The notes: generated from the sequence alone by a model not told the origin. A DNA stretch of 64,000 nt from Dendrolimus kikuchii (GCA_019925095.2 CM034405.1:17670401-17734400); one strand, 5' to 3'. Counted from the stretch's first letter, positions 1-10,484 are shown. Numbers and translations: made by a program.

Positions 1-648
1 CTTCTCTTTAAACAGTAACTAAAATTGCTTTGGAAGCGGTGGTAGACTAATGACTTTCAATAGTAATATGTAAGATTAAATTTTAAAACAAATTCTTTTT
101 CATTTCCTATTCGTTTCAGTCTATTATCTCCCTAATTCATCTCCGTTTTATTAGATACAGTTCCTTAAAGATAAACGATGTAGCTACTTGTTTACGACAT
201 ATAAGTGTATAATGTTAATTAACACGCCCTATTTTCCTTGTAAATAAGAGAGAATATTATATATTTTACCTAGTTGGCATATTGAGATTACTTGGATAGT
301 TGGGTGTTACTATAAGTTTGCAAAATCTCGACAATTTATCACTTTTGCGCGGGATATATGAGTGGAATGTAAGCAGATCGCTAGAGCTCAGCATTTACCA
401 GAGCAGTTGGCATTGAAAGACTGTCCTGAGGTTGTGATGTATTATAATTTATTTTCTTTTTTAAATGACAATAAATAACGAAGTTCTTTAAGTGTCCGTT
501 CAAAATTCCCATTTAATTGTCGTCTCTGCCTACCCCAATGGGAAACAGGTGTGATAATATGTGTGTACATATGTAAATTAAATTTTATAGGTCATGCGCA
601 TGCAGCCGTAACTCGAGTAATACAAGAGTGATATAAATATAATAACTT
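1..648. other. AT-rich intergenic stretch
   Basis: I see no coding frame, known repeat family or RNA gene here. The sequence is AT-rich with scattered stops in all frames. Confidence 0.6.
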
Positions 649-914
649 GTATGGGACATTCATAACTCTTGTCATGCACACTCGTCTGTTCTTAAGGCTC
701 CTGACATCACCCTCCGCTAGTACACGATAAGGCATCCAGGCTTCTCTCATTCATTATATCAATCATTTCGTCATTTTTATTCATTATGTCAAAGAAGCAA
801 GTGAGGTGTGTAAGAAAGGGCCTAAATGGCGCTCTATTGTTCGTGCCTACCCCGCAAGGGAACTGGCGTGAAGTTATGTATGTATGTATGTATGTATGTA
901 TGTATGTATGTATG

Positions 915-945
<31 letters not shown>

Positions 946-951
946 GGGACA
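649..951 (+). mobile_element. RTE-A LINE 3' end with inverted 5' segment and long TATG tail
   Basis: 3' end of the TATG-tailed LINE family. Bases 786-873 match the family in plus orientation and end at the ORF stop (GAACTGGCGTGA), then a TATG microsatellite runs to about 943. Bases 655-728 are the adjacent upstream part of the same LINE in reverse orientation. The two parts meet in family coordinates within about 4 bases but are separated by 57 bp of unmatched filler (729-785). A 10-bp imperfect target duplication (GTATGGGACA at 649-658, GTAAGGGACA at 942-951) encloses everything, so it is one insertion with a 5' inversion. Confidence 0.85.
874..943 (+). repeat. (TATG)n microsatellite
   Basis: About 17 tandem TATG units forming the 3' tail of the LINE insertion. 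Other copies of the same LINE in the window end in 2-5 units, so this tail has expanded after insertion or came in long. Confidence 0.97.
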
Positions 952-1672
952 AGGCGCGAGGAATATATGATACCAATCATTGTAAATGATCTCCCAGAGG
1001 ACCTGCAATCAAAGTACAAAAATAACCATAAATCGATCAAATATAATCTGAAAATATTAGATATTGATTGCCAAAGCGGACCATCAGGCTCACATGTGCA
1101 GACCTGGGACTAAAAGAGAACCATATACTAAAATAATGATAATCCGCTTTTATTATCAAATCATAACTAAACACTAGAATTATGATAACAATTACTCGCC
1201 GTTGCTCTTATTTTTGATATAAAAATATTATGTACACGACTCTCTGCGGCACGAATAATCCCATGAGGTTTCTGTGCCATAGTCAATTGTGTTTGTAATG
1301 TAGATGAATGTAAGCATATTGGACAATAAATAAAGAAAGGTACCAATTTTCTGTTTTGTTTTCAGCCCAATGGTACTTCAACTAGATAAGGAAGCCACGT
1401 CGGCCAACCAAGTACGAACGTGAACCTGTAGTAGGGGCAACCAAATATAGTATTTGAGGAAGAAGTTTGGCCAAATCAATTTGAAAGTTGAGCTGTGCCC
1501 GGCGTATCTGACGCGTAATTTACTCTACTACGGGCTTCCCCTGTTTACGCTTCTGCGAAATACGTAAATAGAGTAAACGCATGCTCGGATTTATGCTATT
1601 TTTGTATTTTATTGAAGTATGTTTCTAATAAGCACTCCACACTTTGAACGTGGTAGAGTCGTGCTGCATGCA
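952..1672. other. Unassigned stretch
   Basis: No repeat recognised. Bases 969-1112 read open on the plus strand as a short peptide containing VNDLPEDLQ, but without family match or start. AATAAATAAAG at about 1326 resembles a polyadenylation signal of an unknown transcript or element. Confidence 0.35.
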
Positions 1673-1921
1673 TGACGAAACAACCCACAGCCAGGTGGTA
1701 GGGCATTTGCCCGACTGGATGGCTACCACTTCTGGGCTACATTATGTCGCCATGACAATCTTGAGTTGTGTTCCGGCATTATTGATCAGCTTCCAGTCTC
1801 CCTTAAGAGAGCAGCAGCGCATTTGTAGCACCTTTGGTGTTGCAGTCGTCCATAGGCGATGGTAACCGTTTTCCATTAAGGGTCCGTTTGCCTGTCTGCT
1901 AAACTCTTGCAATCAAAAAAA
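1673..1921 (+). mobile_element. SINE-A copy, 5' truncated
   Basis: Matches the abundant poly(A)-tailed retroposon of this window (SINE-A). Full copies start TATCCGTGCAGGAACGG, pass CCAGGTGGTAGGGC and TGTGTTCCGGCATTA, and end CTCCTGCAAT followed by A-runs. This copy begins about 65 bp into the element and ends TCTTGCAATCAAAAAAA. It is more diverged than most copies. Confidence 0.85.
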
Positions 1922-2428
1922 TGCTAGAATTTCTATCTTGATTACAGTTTGTAAGGGGTTGTTATATGATGTGTGGTCCGTCTATGATTGTTACCCCGTT
2001 GGATGGGGTGACGCAGTACTAGGCGAGAGCCCATGCCTCCATCGCCACGGGAGCTAGGTTCGACCGCTTGAGAGGTGAGTGCAAAATAAGACGAGGAGTG
2101 TTGTACTCTAGATCTAATGGTTGCTTAATTTCTTGAACATATATAAAGAAATCTTAACTGTTCATATGTAATAGCTATATATGTTCATAGATCCATCTCC
2201 GAAGGTTTTATGTATTGACAGATTACTGTATTGACACGTACGTAGACTACTCAGTATTAACCTTGCTAATTATGTAGCAATAAATTATTCCATCTATGCG
2301 AAGTAGACTGGCTAGCTCGGTGTGATGCGTGGTATCACTTACAGAATATCGGCACTACCTGCAACATAGTGATGTTTGATATATTTACGTATATTTATGT
2401 ATATGTATATACAATAGACATATGTATA
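1922..2428. other. Unassigned stretch
   Basis: Bases about 1975-2075 are GC-richer than the surroundings and may be an old repeat fragment. The rest is AT-rich DNA with short TATATG runs at 2385-2430. No gene seen. Confidence 0.4.
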
Positions 2429-3057
2429 TGTCGGGTTCACGCCGGGAGCGAACGAATGACGCTCCGAGAATAACACAATAATAATCTGAAATATTATAAT
2501 CAAAGTTTATTACACTAGAATTATCACAATTACGATATTAAATATTGCACAATAATACACAGATATATTAAGACAACTCCAAGAGTTGCATCCACGCTTG
2601 TCAGGTGTCGAGCAGCAATTTGCCCTCCAAGAATACTGCGATAATCAAGCAATAATTATCGATCACAATATATTATGTGCTCCTCGTCCAAGACTATCAA
2701 TGCCGACTGTCGGTCGTAGACTGCCGATTGTAGATTCGTAGACTGTCGGTTTAAGACTGCCGGTTCAATACTGCCCCTCCTCTGCCCGAACACCGCGTAT
2801 TTAACAGGTCCTCGTAGCGCGCTGCAGTGACAGCATCCGTTAATGCTGTGGCTCCACTTCAGTTACACTTCCTTCATAAAACCAACTTCCGCCATACGTA
2901 TTGACTTCCAACATCCGGTTACTCCATTTCCGATATCCGTTAGCTTAATAATAAATGCTTCTACGTTGACATACGGTTAAACAACTTCCAATTACTACAT
3001 TAAAGAACACTGTCCGGTTATTGACTACTTCCGTCATATGGTTATTTTATAATAACA
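2429..3057 (-). mobile_element. Possible old solo LTR or unclassified repeat
   Basis: The stretch begins TGTCGGGTTCACGCC and could end AATAACA, giving TG...CA ends, and read on the minus strand its end would be CCCGACA, common in insect LTRs. It holds degenerate internal repeats of GACTGCCGGTT type at 2700-2770 and TTCCGNYATNCGG type at 2870-3045. No target duplication matches, so the boundaries and the LTR assignment are weak. Confidence 0.3.
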
Positions 3058-3118
3058 AATACGATTCCTACATATATATTTATGTACCAAATATCAATAG
3101 GTGTATTTATATATGTCT

Positions 3119-3219
3119 ATTAAGTATAAGACTAATGGCGCTCTGTTGTCCGTGCCTACCCCGCAAGGGAACTGGCGTGAAGTTATGTTTGTATGTATGT
3201 ATGTATGAATTAAGTATAA
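3119..3219 (+). mobile_element. RTE-A LINE tail, short copy with target duplication
   Basis: Bases 3132-3208 are the last about 60 bp of the RTE-A ORF plus its TATG-type tail. The 11-bp target duplication ATTAAGTATAA is perfect at 3119-3129 and 3209-3219. Four bases of filler (GACT) separate the left duplication from LINE sequence. Confidence 0.9.
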
Positions 3220-3233
3220 TTATTATTTATATA

Positions 3234-3745
3234 ATATTGTTACGACCTAGGTGCCGACAAAGACAAATTCACACTTGCATACCTGTAGAAACACGTTTTA
3301 TTACCTTTTCGGCATTTTTACCTCTTTTGTTTACTTTGCGTTTAAAATTTGTGATAAAAAGACAGCCTATTGTGTATTGTAATCTTTTCGGCCTATTGTT
3401 GTATTGTGATCACTGCCAGGTGTCTCAGATTTAAAAGTACAAACTGATTCTAAGAAATTCGGTCCACGCGGACGGGTAGAAATATTGCATCTGTGCAGTA
3501 TATAGCAATGCTCCAATGGAGAGATGAGGCAGTCAAGCGATAACCACGAGCCAATCAAGACTAGTGTACATTCGGTAATCTATTTACTGACGGACTTTGC
3601 GCGTCTTATTGAGTTATGCATTACGTTTGGACTTGTTGCGTTCGGTTATATTTGTACCTGTGTTGTACATGTTTGTATAGTTCTAATAAACTCTATAATA
3701 ATTGCAATGGTATTTCAATTCGAGTCCTGCAACTCGTAACAATAT
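3234..3745 (+). mobile_element. Solo LTR (LTR-G copy 1)
   Basis: A 504-bp LTR spans 3238-3741, starting TGTTACGACC and ending CTCGTAACA, so it has TGTTAC/GTAACA inverted ends. It is flanked by a perfect 4-bp duplication ATAT (3234-3237, 3742-3745). A polyadenylation-type AATAAA lies at about 3687. There is no internal retroelement sequence next to it, so it is a recombination product of a Gypsy-like element. The short open frames inside it are not genes. Confidence 0.9.
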
Positions 3746-3829
3746 TTTACATACTTATATATTTATTAATGAATAAAATATAATGTAAGTTGTAACATGT
3801 CCTATAATATTTATGTATACCACCGTGTT

Positions 3830-3980
3830 TTATTCCTGCCACGGGTTGTCTGGAAGAGATCGCTTCTTAGCGATAAGACCGCCCATTGTGCACTTTTAGA
3901 ATATTTTTAGGCTATAAGTTTTTCTGTGTTTTCTGTACTGGTGTACAATAAAGTATTATCTATTTATCTATCTATCTAAT
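3830..3980 (+). mobile_element. LINE 3' end with hairpin and (TATC)n tail (J family)
   Basis: Typical insect LINE 3' tail: GGTTGTCTGGAAGAG, then a perfect 6-bp hairpin at 3859-3874 (ATCGCT-TCTT-AGCGAT), then GACCGCCC, a TTTTCTGT-rich stretch, GTGTACAATAAAG and a TATC microsatellite. Seven relatives occur in the window. 5' truncated; no coding part. Confidence 0.8.
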
Positions 3981-4164
3981 ATTGGCGTGAAATGGTTAAA
4001 GCATTAAAACTGATGATGAATTAAATTTGTCTCCTGTATTTGTTGATCGTGACTGCCTGCTTTCTGGCATGGGCACGAAAATCACTTGAAAACTGAATGA
4101 ACTTATTTTTGGAAAGAGAAGATTTCGAAAAAATCTATTTCATCCTCTTTGATTAAATTAAATT

Positions 4165-4735
4165 AACCATGGGAAGGCCACGACGTAGAGGCCCCTTGAC
4201 AAACTTAATGTAAATGTGGCGTGACACTGACTGGCGATTATCCCTGTCTACCAACACATAAAAATGCAACCAAGAACAAGCCCCGGTTAGTGTAGGACTA
4301 TTGTAGGAAATAAGAACAAAAGTTATCAGGCTATAGAGATGAACTGCTAGTGGAACTAGGTTTCTGGGCTATGGGGACTATGGCGTCTTCCCGTCGCAAT
4401 GTTCGGGGAACATAGAAAAAATGGGCAGACAGTGACTCGCCACTCCCTGCATGGCTCCCAAAAAATGATATACAAGATTGGCGAGGGGCAACATGAGTAT
4501 GAGTGGCTAAGGAGTGTGGAGAGGTGTGCTGCAGGTTCACCGAAGCAACTTCCGACGTTACGACAGTTATTACTTCCACCTCTGGAGCTTGAGTCTTAGC
4601 TCTAGCGATCTCCTCTCCGTGTCGGATGGCTAAGGCAAGCACGGAGGCAGGGGCCTTACCTTGGCCCCATGGAGTCAGGTACGAGGTGTCGCTACTCACC
4701 TAAGGTTTCGCCACAAAGCCCCAACGGGTTTATTA
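4165..4735 (-). repeat. GC-rich unclassified repeat (G family, copy 1)
   Basis: About 560 bp with an inverted relative at 37431-37980. Shared landmarks on the minus strand are GGGGCTTTGTGGCGAA, GGTGAGTAGCGACA, CCATGCAGGGAGTGG and AAGGGGCCTCTACGT. It probably belongs to a LINE, but I cannot name the part. A TTA microsatellite (4729-4750) touches its outer end. The open frame over 4331-4699 has no recognised product. Confidence 0.65.
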
Positions 4736-4865
4736 TTATTATTATTATTTATCCCATAGTAGAGACAGGCAACGCGTTGGCATCGCCTCTGGAGCTCAAT
4801 TCTGGTATTAATATCTCGTCAAAATAGCCGGACACTATTGTCTCAGTCGTAGGTTTGTCCGATTT
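4736..4865. other. Short spacer with TTA run
   Basis: Continuation of the TTA microsatellite and unclassified sequence; nothing else seen. Confidence 0.5.
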
Positions 4866-5265
4866 CGGTATCCTGTTAATATGGCACGCCGCTCTATCAT
4901 TACCTATATATTAATACGCGAAGCAAAAACTTTGTACCCCTTTAAGTTACGAAAATTGCGCGGACGGAGGGGTATGAAATTTCGCACACTTATAGTTTAT
5001 GTAGAGAAGGGGTGCAGAATGATAAATAATATTAAAAAAAAAAATGTATGGAAAATACATTAATAATTAAAAACACATTACACACACTACCATGTATTTG
5101 ACACACACATGCATATGTACTCTTTTGTTTGTTGTCAAAGTCAAATTAACAGTGTAGCTTTGGCGAAATCTGTGATTATAGAAGTATATTCTTTGACAAC
5201 AGAACCTTAATAATGTTCAAACGTATAATTAAAATTAATTATGGTCGAATTTCAACCACTGGTCT
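4866..5265 (+). repeat. Unclassified repeat Q, copy 1
   Basis: About 400 bp that recurs inverted at 22262-22630 with clear similarity over nearly its whole length. Landmarks are ATTAATACGCGAAGCAAAAA, GAAATTTCGCACACTTATAG, CATGTATTTGACACACACA and GGCGAAATCTGTGATTATAG. No open frame or terminal repeats are evident. Confidence 0.75.
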
Positions 5266-5945
5266 TTATAAACATGTTTAAAATTTTGGTAGCTTTTCAA
5301 TTTTGATTTCGGATAACGTCATTTCTGCTAATGGTAATACCATTTTCTTTTGACTACATATTATTCCGTCGTGACGATATCTAGAAGATATTGTGGATTT
5401 AGTAGAATACTTTTACTTGCCGACAAAAAATGAATGCACATCTGCCTGCCATAAACCTGGTTTATTACCTTTCCAGCATTTGGACTTATTTTGTTTGCTT
5501 TGTGTTTAAAATGTGTAATTAAGAAAAACATTCTATTGTTATTGTACTTGTTTTATGACAGTCATTAGGCAGGTGTGTCGAACTAATTCTTAGAATTTAT
5601 TGTTTTGCGTCGAGGCATATTGTATTTGTACAGAATAAATGGAATGCCCGAACGGAGGGGTGAGTCAGTCAAGCGAGAACCACGATGAAAGCAAGACGTG
5701 TCAATTCGATAAGCTATATAGTGACGGACTTTGCGCGTGTTATTGAATTGTGCAGTTTGTACTGGTTGCGTCCGCTTATATTTGTACCTGTGTTATACGT
5801 GTTTGTATAGTTCTAATAAACTCTATAGTAATTCCAACGGCATTTTAATTCGAGTCCTGCAACTCGTAACAATACAAATTTTTGCCAATATCACGATGGA
5901 ATCTTACTTTAAATATTTTAGCAACACCAAGATATTAAAATAGCA
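5266..5945 (+). repeat. Unclassified repeat P, copy 1, split by a solo LTR
   Basis: Bases 5266-5410 and 5872-5945 together match 16905-17096 plus 17327-17345. The solo LTR at 5411-5871 sits exactly where the other copy is uninterrupted. Confidence 0.85.
5407..5875 (+). mobile_element. Solo LTR (LTR-G copy 2) with ATAC duplication
   Basis: LTR 5411-5871 (461 bp) with a decayed start (TTTTACTTGCCGACAAA) and a good end (CTCGTAACA). A perfect 4-bp duplication ATAC lies at 5407-5410 and 5872-5875. The related repeat at about 17031-17045 shows the empty site GAATACGAATTTTT. Confidence 0.88.
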
Positions 5946-6045
5946 GAACTGAGCCCTTGGTGTTGTTGCAAACGTCCATAGCAGATAGCAACAACTTTCC
6001 ATCAGGTGGGTCCTCTGTGTTTGCTCACATCAGGAAATAAAGAAT
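5946..6045 (+). mobile_element. Decayed SINE-A-like fragment
   Basis: Resembles the last 100 bp of SINE-A (TTGGTGTTGTTGCAAACGTC, then CTTTCCATCAGGTGGG) but with many changes. Old copy or related subfamily. Confidence 0.5.
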
Positions 6046-6247
6046 ATCGTGAAAAAAACTTTTGCTTGAATATTCTCGCGTTGTTGAGTTCAATGTCTCG
6101 GATGAAAAAACCAATAATTGGAGAACTTGGCAAGAAATAATGAAAATACGTGAATCGATTCCCGATTTAGGCTTCTCGTGCGTATCTCGCGAGTATGTGG
6201 AGTGTCTATTAGTATTATATTAAAGGTTTTTTTAAAAGAAATTTCTA

Positions 6248-7047
6248 ATATATACGTTATAGGCAAACATAGAAGCTCTGGGGTTCCTAGGTTTGACTAG
6301 TCGAACCTCTGGTCTGATATAAAGTCTTAGTCAAAGTCCAAATAAATGACATTTTTCTGCCTTTGACTAACGAATTTTTGTCTAACCTAGAAGAGACTAA
6401 TTTATATAGTCATTAAACATTTAACAAGTGCAGTACTAATCGACGTTTGAGCTAGTCTATCTTAGTCGCTTCTAAGATCGACTAGGCAAAGCCCGACACA
6501 GATATATTTTACGTTCGACGTTTGCCTAAAAAGTTAGGTACTTCTATGGCTACGTTCCAGAAGGGACTCACAACGCTCATGTTCACGACCGCGATTTATC
6601 CTGTTCCACTTGCTTGCGGACGTTACAATCATAAACTCTAGTGGAACGGATTATGGGGCGTTGATGTCATAAATGACACAATACACAAATGTCATCGGTA
6701 GATTTGAAAATCGCGCCTTTTTCAATGTCAAGAGATAGAGAGAACTAATGATATGTGGTCAACCTCTTGACATGGGGCTTTGTGTGCGCTGTGTGATCGA
6801 TAATGACGACGTCAGTAGTGACGTTTTCGCCACGACCATAACGACCGCGGTCGCCTTGTGGAACGGCAGACGGATCATTTTGGGCGTTGCGAGATATTAA
6901 AGGAACGCGTCCTAAGTCTGACTAAAATACTTTAGTCAAAGGCTGAAATTGGAATTTATTTCGGGTTATGTCGTAAGGCCTCGGTCAAACTTAGGATAAA
7001 GCAGTCATCCCGGGAAGAGACTACATACCTTCGACTGCAACATATAG
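6248..7047 (+). mobile_element. MITE-like element M, copy 1, with inner insertion
   Basis: Left part 6248-6549 and right part 6909-7047 match two other copies (43892-44634, 59328-59990). The ends are inverted repeats of type TATATGTTATAGTCAAA; this copy has TATACGTTATAGGCAAAC and GACTGCAACATATA. Short motifs TAGTC/GACTA recur throughout. No open frame, so it is a non-autonomous DNA element with likely TA-rich target duplication. Confidence 0.75.
6550..6908. mobile_element. Unclassified DNA element inside M copy 1
   Basis: About 359 bp absent from the other two M copies. It begins ACGTTCC and ends GGAACGC, and carries subterminal inverted repeats with CAACGC, GACCGCG and GTTCCAC motifs at both ends and in the middle (6577-6665, 6840-6900). 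This suggests a fold-back or short TIR element; family unknown. Confidence 0.5.
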
Positions 7048-7186
7048 ACCTAGGGTAATAATTTTATTTTCTGTGTAATTTTTAGAACTGTATAATATCA
7101 GTTAAGTGATTTGATTGACGTAGTTAATAAGAAACCAGTAGCTTAGAAGAAACAGTGGTTTATTTATGCTTTTTTTTTAAATAATC

Positions 7187-7608
7187 GGCAGACAAACACA
7201 CATATTGTATATCCCCAAATTAAGCAAGTTACGCTTGTGTTATGGATAATATACAACGTACTACTCTGGGGCCGATCCCAAACATCCAGACCATAGTAAA
7301 TAACGGAGAAAATACGTTTTCGAAATTTACTATACTATACTCTACTATTGATAGTGTACTAGCAGAAGGTGATGTCAGGAGCCTTAAAAACAGACGAGCG
7401 TGCATGACAAGAGCTATGAATGTCAAAGAAGCAATTGAGGTGTGTAAGAATAAGCCTGAATGGCGCTCTGTTGTTCGTGCCTATCACGCAAGGGAACTGG
7501 CGTGAAGTTATGTATGTATGTACTATACCAGGAATCGTACCCGGAGCCTCTGCATTGCAGTGAGGTAGGCCTGCAAAGGCTTAGCCCACTCAACCACAGA
7601 GGCCGTCA
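7187..7608 (-). mobile_element. tRNA-headed SINE-B, split by a LINE
   Basis: Read on the minus strand from 7608: GACGGCCTCTGTGGTTGAG contains a tRNA A-box-like motif, and CCGGGTACGATTCC a degenerate B-box-like motif, as in a tRNA-derived SINE. The body ends GGGGATATACAATATGTGTG then TTTGTCTGCCGATTATTT. RTE-A copy at 7336-7520 interrupts it. Confidence 0.8.
7328..7528 (+). mobile_element. RTE-A LINE 3' end inside SINE-B
   Basis: LINE sequence from about 7346 to the TATG tail at 7520, flanked by a perfect 8-bp duplication TACTATAC (7328-7335, 7521-7528). It codes for the C-terminal residues ending ARELA just before the tail. About ten bases of filler lie at the 5' junction. Confidence 0.85.
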
Positions 7609-7750
7609 AGTAATTTATGCACTACAAGAACCGTTTTCTGCTTAGTATATTTTTAGAATTATGTAGTCAAATCAAATAAAATTAACAACGTAAGGAATGT
7701 TGGTTTAACGATGATTCCGATATGTTATTATTTTATTATAACACTGGTCA

Positions 7751-8216
7751 ACGGTGGTTTTGTCACATACTCAAACCAACGCGCACTACCATCGCATTGC
7801 ATTACACGCACACTTCACAAACAAACCAAGACACACGAAGAGCCTAAAAATTAATAACCCAGGCACAGAAAAGAAAAGAACAACACACATGGCACTAGAT
7901 AGGACAATATATATAAGTATAGATATAAGGCCAACACTGCACATGCACTTCCTCACAACACCAGCATGTAACAGATACACTCTACATTAGTATAAGTTTA
8001 GTATTAAAATTAGAATAAATTAATATAATAGGTTATTCTTAAGGTACACCACAACATAAAAATCACTAAATTAATGTCACACACAGTAACAAAAACAAAC
8101 AATAAGCGTGTATGGACTCTAAAATCTTTCATAGAAATTAAGTTGTAAAAAAGGGTACGGAACTCGAGTCCGTAGAAGTGTTAATAATATTTCAAAAAAA
8201 CAAACGGTGGTTTTGT
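7751..8216 (+). mobile_element. Retroposon N, copy 1, with 13-bp target duplication
   Basis: The insert 7764-8203 lies between perfect copies of ACGGTGGTTTTGT (7751-7763, 8204-8216). It ends in an A-rich tail after a perfect hairpin TACGGA-ACTCGAG-TCCGTA (about 8156-8174). A longer relative lies at 18120-18777. It is rich in CA-type repeats (CACAACAC) and has no credible reading frame. Retroposed by a LINE machinery; the partner LINE is unknown. Confidence 0.82.
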
Positions 8217-8254
8217 TGTCCTGGATATTGTAATGGCTTCGAATAAATTTATCG

Positions 8255-8256
<2 letters not shown>

Positions 8257-8340
<84 letters not shown>
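8257..8340. repeat. (AT)n microsatellite
   Basis: About 42 AT dinucleotides with one TTT interruption near 8328. Part of repeat Z copy 1; the other copy lacks the expansion. Confidence 0.97.
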
Positions 8341-8341
<1 letters not shown>

Positions 8342-8576
8342 CACACTAACATTTATATATTAACGAAACTATGAATTATTTTGCAATATTGGCTATAATA
8401 GTTTGTTTTCTAATTTTGATTTTCATATGACACTATATATCAGTAAGTATGAAATAAAATATAATATTATTGTTTTATAAATTTTTTGTTGTCTTACTTT
8501 CTAATTTATTTTCTTTCCTTTCGATCTTATAATTATTAATACAGGGTTTTGGCCACTCTATATACAATGATGACAT

Positions 8577-8890
8577 ATATCCGTGCAGGAACGGAGAAAG
8601 AATACAATTTCCTGTGGCCGGGCGGCCTATAGTAAGAGGCGACAAAACAATCCACAGCCAGGTGGTAGGGCATTTGTCCGACTGGATGTCTCCCACCTCT
8701 GGTCTGAAGTATGTCGCCATAACAACCTTGAGATGTGTTCCGGCATTAGTGACCAGGTTCCAGACTCTCTTAAGAGAGCAGCAACGCGTTTTTAACACCT
8801 TAGGTGTTGCAAATGTCCATAGACGATGATAACCGCTTTCCATCAAGTGGGCCGTCTGCTGTCTGCTGAACTCCTGCAATAAAAAAAAAA
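8577..8890 (+). mobile_element. SINE-A, full-length copy
   Basis: Complete 5' start TATCCGTGCAGGAACGG and 3' end CTCCTGCAATAAAAAAAAAA. Size about 314 bp. No tRNA A/B boxes are obvious, so the promoter origin of this SINE-like family is uncertain. Confidence 0.88.
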
Positions 8891-9098
8891 TGCTTCGTAT
8901 CCTATTTCTATTGCAAATTTTATTTATACTTGATTCTTAAAAACTACTATGATATCTATTTATTTGTAATGCTTCTTAAATACTACCTGCTTGTATATAA
9001 ATACATATTAGCTGTCATATATTTTAGGATGCCAACATACTATTATGTTACATTAAAAGAAAATTAAATAAAATAAAAAGCGGCGAGTTTCAACAGTA

Positions 9099-9462
9099 AT
9101 AAGCTTTTTTAAAAAGGTTTTTAAATACAAGCTTTTGAGATCCTAGATATCATGTGGCCGCAGAGTGCTAGCCAAGACAAGTAAAACGAGCCCAAACACG
9201 ACGGGGCTATCTTGTTTAGTACAGGAGTTCCTATGGCCACCTTCTGACTCCATCATCAGATCAGCTCCAGGGTATCATATTATTGCAATGTCACCATTGT
9301 CATTGCATTATACGTATGTGTGCAAAATTTGAACTCAATCGGAAACCGGGAAGTTGGTCAAATTTAACTTGCAAGATTCCACACGAACTTACATACCTAC
9401 ATACTTACATACATACATGGATGTACCTCATCCATTCCAAGTTAAATAAAAGCTTGTAAAAT
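9099..9462 (+). repeat. Unclassified repeat Y, copy 1
   Basis: Strongly similar to 50160-50491: both start ATAAGCTTTTTTAAAAAGG and end AAGTTAAATAAAAGCTTGTA, with AAGCTTTTGAGATCCT, GGAGTTCCTATGGCCA and CAATCGGAAACCGGGAAGTT inside. AAGCTT near both ends gives an inverted look. Non-coding; probably a non-autonomous element. Confidence 0.75.
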
Positions 9463-9801
9463 AGAGGTTTTAGGTGATTAGGTGTTTATTGGGTGATTCA
9501 TTAAGTTTAGGCGGACTTGCGTTACTGTTTTTGTTTTAACAGTCCAGACGCTGTGAGCAAGAAATTAACTACTCGCCACCATTTCTGGTGGAAATGGCCA
9601 TGAGCACAACAAGCCTCTTTACGCCCTCAAAGGTTCTCCGTTGGCTTTTAACGGTTCATTTTAACCGTCGACGGTCGGCGACATTTTGAAAGGAGTGTGA
9701 TATATACGTTGAGATATATATAGAAATTCGAATGGAGTTTTCTAAAGGAGAGAAATGTAAAGAAAATTCATTTTTAGTAGGTACTAAAAATATATTTTAC
9801 A
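9463..9801. other. Unassigned stretch
   Basis: No recognised feature. A short GC-richer inverted motif occurs near 9640-9690 (AACGGTTCATTTTAACCGT). No gene seen. Confidence 0.4.
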
Positions 9802-9843
9802 GATGCGTACAATGCGTCCAATAGGTATTGGGCGCATCTGTAG
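9802..9843. repeat. Short inverted repeat
   Basis: ACAGATGCG at the left end and CGCATCTGT at the right end, with an inner CCAAT/ATTGG pair, form an imperfect 42-base hairpin next to a Helitron. Confidence 0.6.
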
Positions 9844-10356
9844 GTATGATATATTTGTTACTCTTTCACGCAAAAACTACTGAATGGATTTTGATGAAAC
9901 TTTACAATAATATAGTTTACACATTAGAATAACACATAGGCTATAATTTATAAAGATACTAGCGGCCCCGACAGACGTTGTTCTGCTCTGAAAAAATAAA
10001 AATCTAGGACCCGATCCCAGCGCCACCTACCTGTTCCAATTGTCGATTTAAACCATCCGGGAACCCACTTAAATACACAAAAACAAAGTCACCAAAATCG
10101 CTCCAGGTTATTAGGAGGATTCTAGAACCCGATCTCAGCGCCACCTACCGGTTCCAACGGGATGAAAAGTATCCTATGTCCGTCTTCTGATTCTAAGCTA
10201 CCTCCCCACCAATTTTCAGTCAAATCGGTACAGCCATTCTTGAGTTATAAATAGTGTAACTAACACGACTTTCTTTTATATATATAGATAATGTAAATTA
10301 TCCAAAATATAAAGTTTTTCCATCACCACGCGGGTGAGGCCACGGGGCGCAGCTAG
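9826..10356 (+). mobile_element. Helitron-like element split by a second Helitron
   Basis: The left part (to 9958) has the lepidopteran Helitron-type start CTCTTTCACGCAAAAACTAC and GATTTTGATGAAACTTTACA. The right part (10289-10356) ends GGGGCGCAGCTAG followed by T. Together they look like one short non-autonomous Helitron interrupted at 9959-10288. The exact 5' end is not certain. Confidence 0.65.
9959..10288 (-). mobile_element. Non-autonomous Helitron, complete
   Basis: On the minus strand it starts TCTATATATATAAAAG and ends GGGGCCGCTAG, with A before and T after, the Helitron insertion signature. A hairpin-like GCAGAACAACGTCTGT lies just before the end. It lies inside another Helitron in the opposite orientation. 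No reading frame. Confidence 0.85.
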
Positions 10357-10484
10357 TAATATTATACAATTCTAAACATGCCGTGTCTGTACGTTGAAGC
10401 TATTAAAAAAATACCTGGAATAGACTATATAAACGACGGAGAACACAATGCAATTTTTAGATGAAATGAAATTTTAGATTTCTT

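Larger units (their letters stand above)
7736..8455 (+). repeat. Unclassified repeat Z, copy 1, split by a retroposon
   Basis: Bases 7736-7763 and 8217-8455 match 53755-53950 (shared GTGGTTTTGTT, CCTGGATATT, TTGGCTATA, CAGTAAGTATGAAATAAAA). It contains a long AT microsatellite and an inserted 440-bp retroposon. Confidence 0.65.

Noticed and set aside
707..1040. Open frames with long Thr-Tyr-Ile-His or Val-Cys-Met-Tyr repeats
   Set aside because: They translate the TATG microsatellite at the LINE tail.
3238..3741. Open frames across the solo LTR as a small gene
   Set aside because: The boundaries are LTR ends with a target duplication; frames differ between LTR copies.
7754..7990. 78-residue His/Thr-rich open frame
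   Set aside because: Falls on the CA-rich retroposon N and is not kept in the second copy.
8257..8340. AT run as a replication origin or matrix attachment site
   Set aside because: A simple dinucleotide microsatellite; no other supporting motif.
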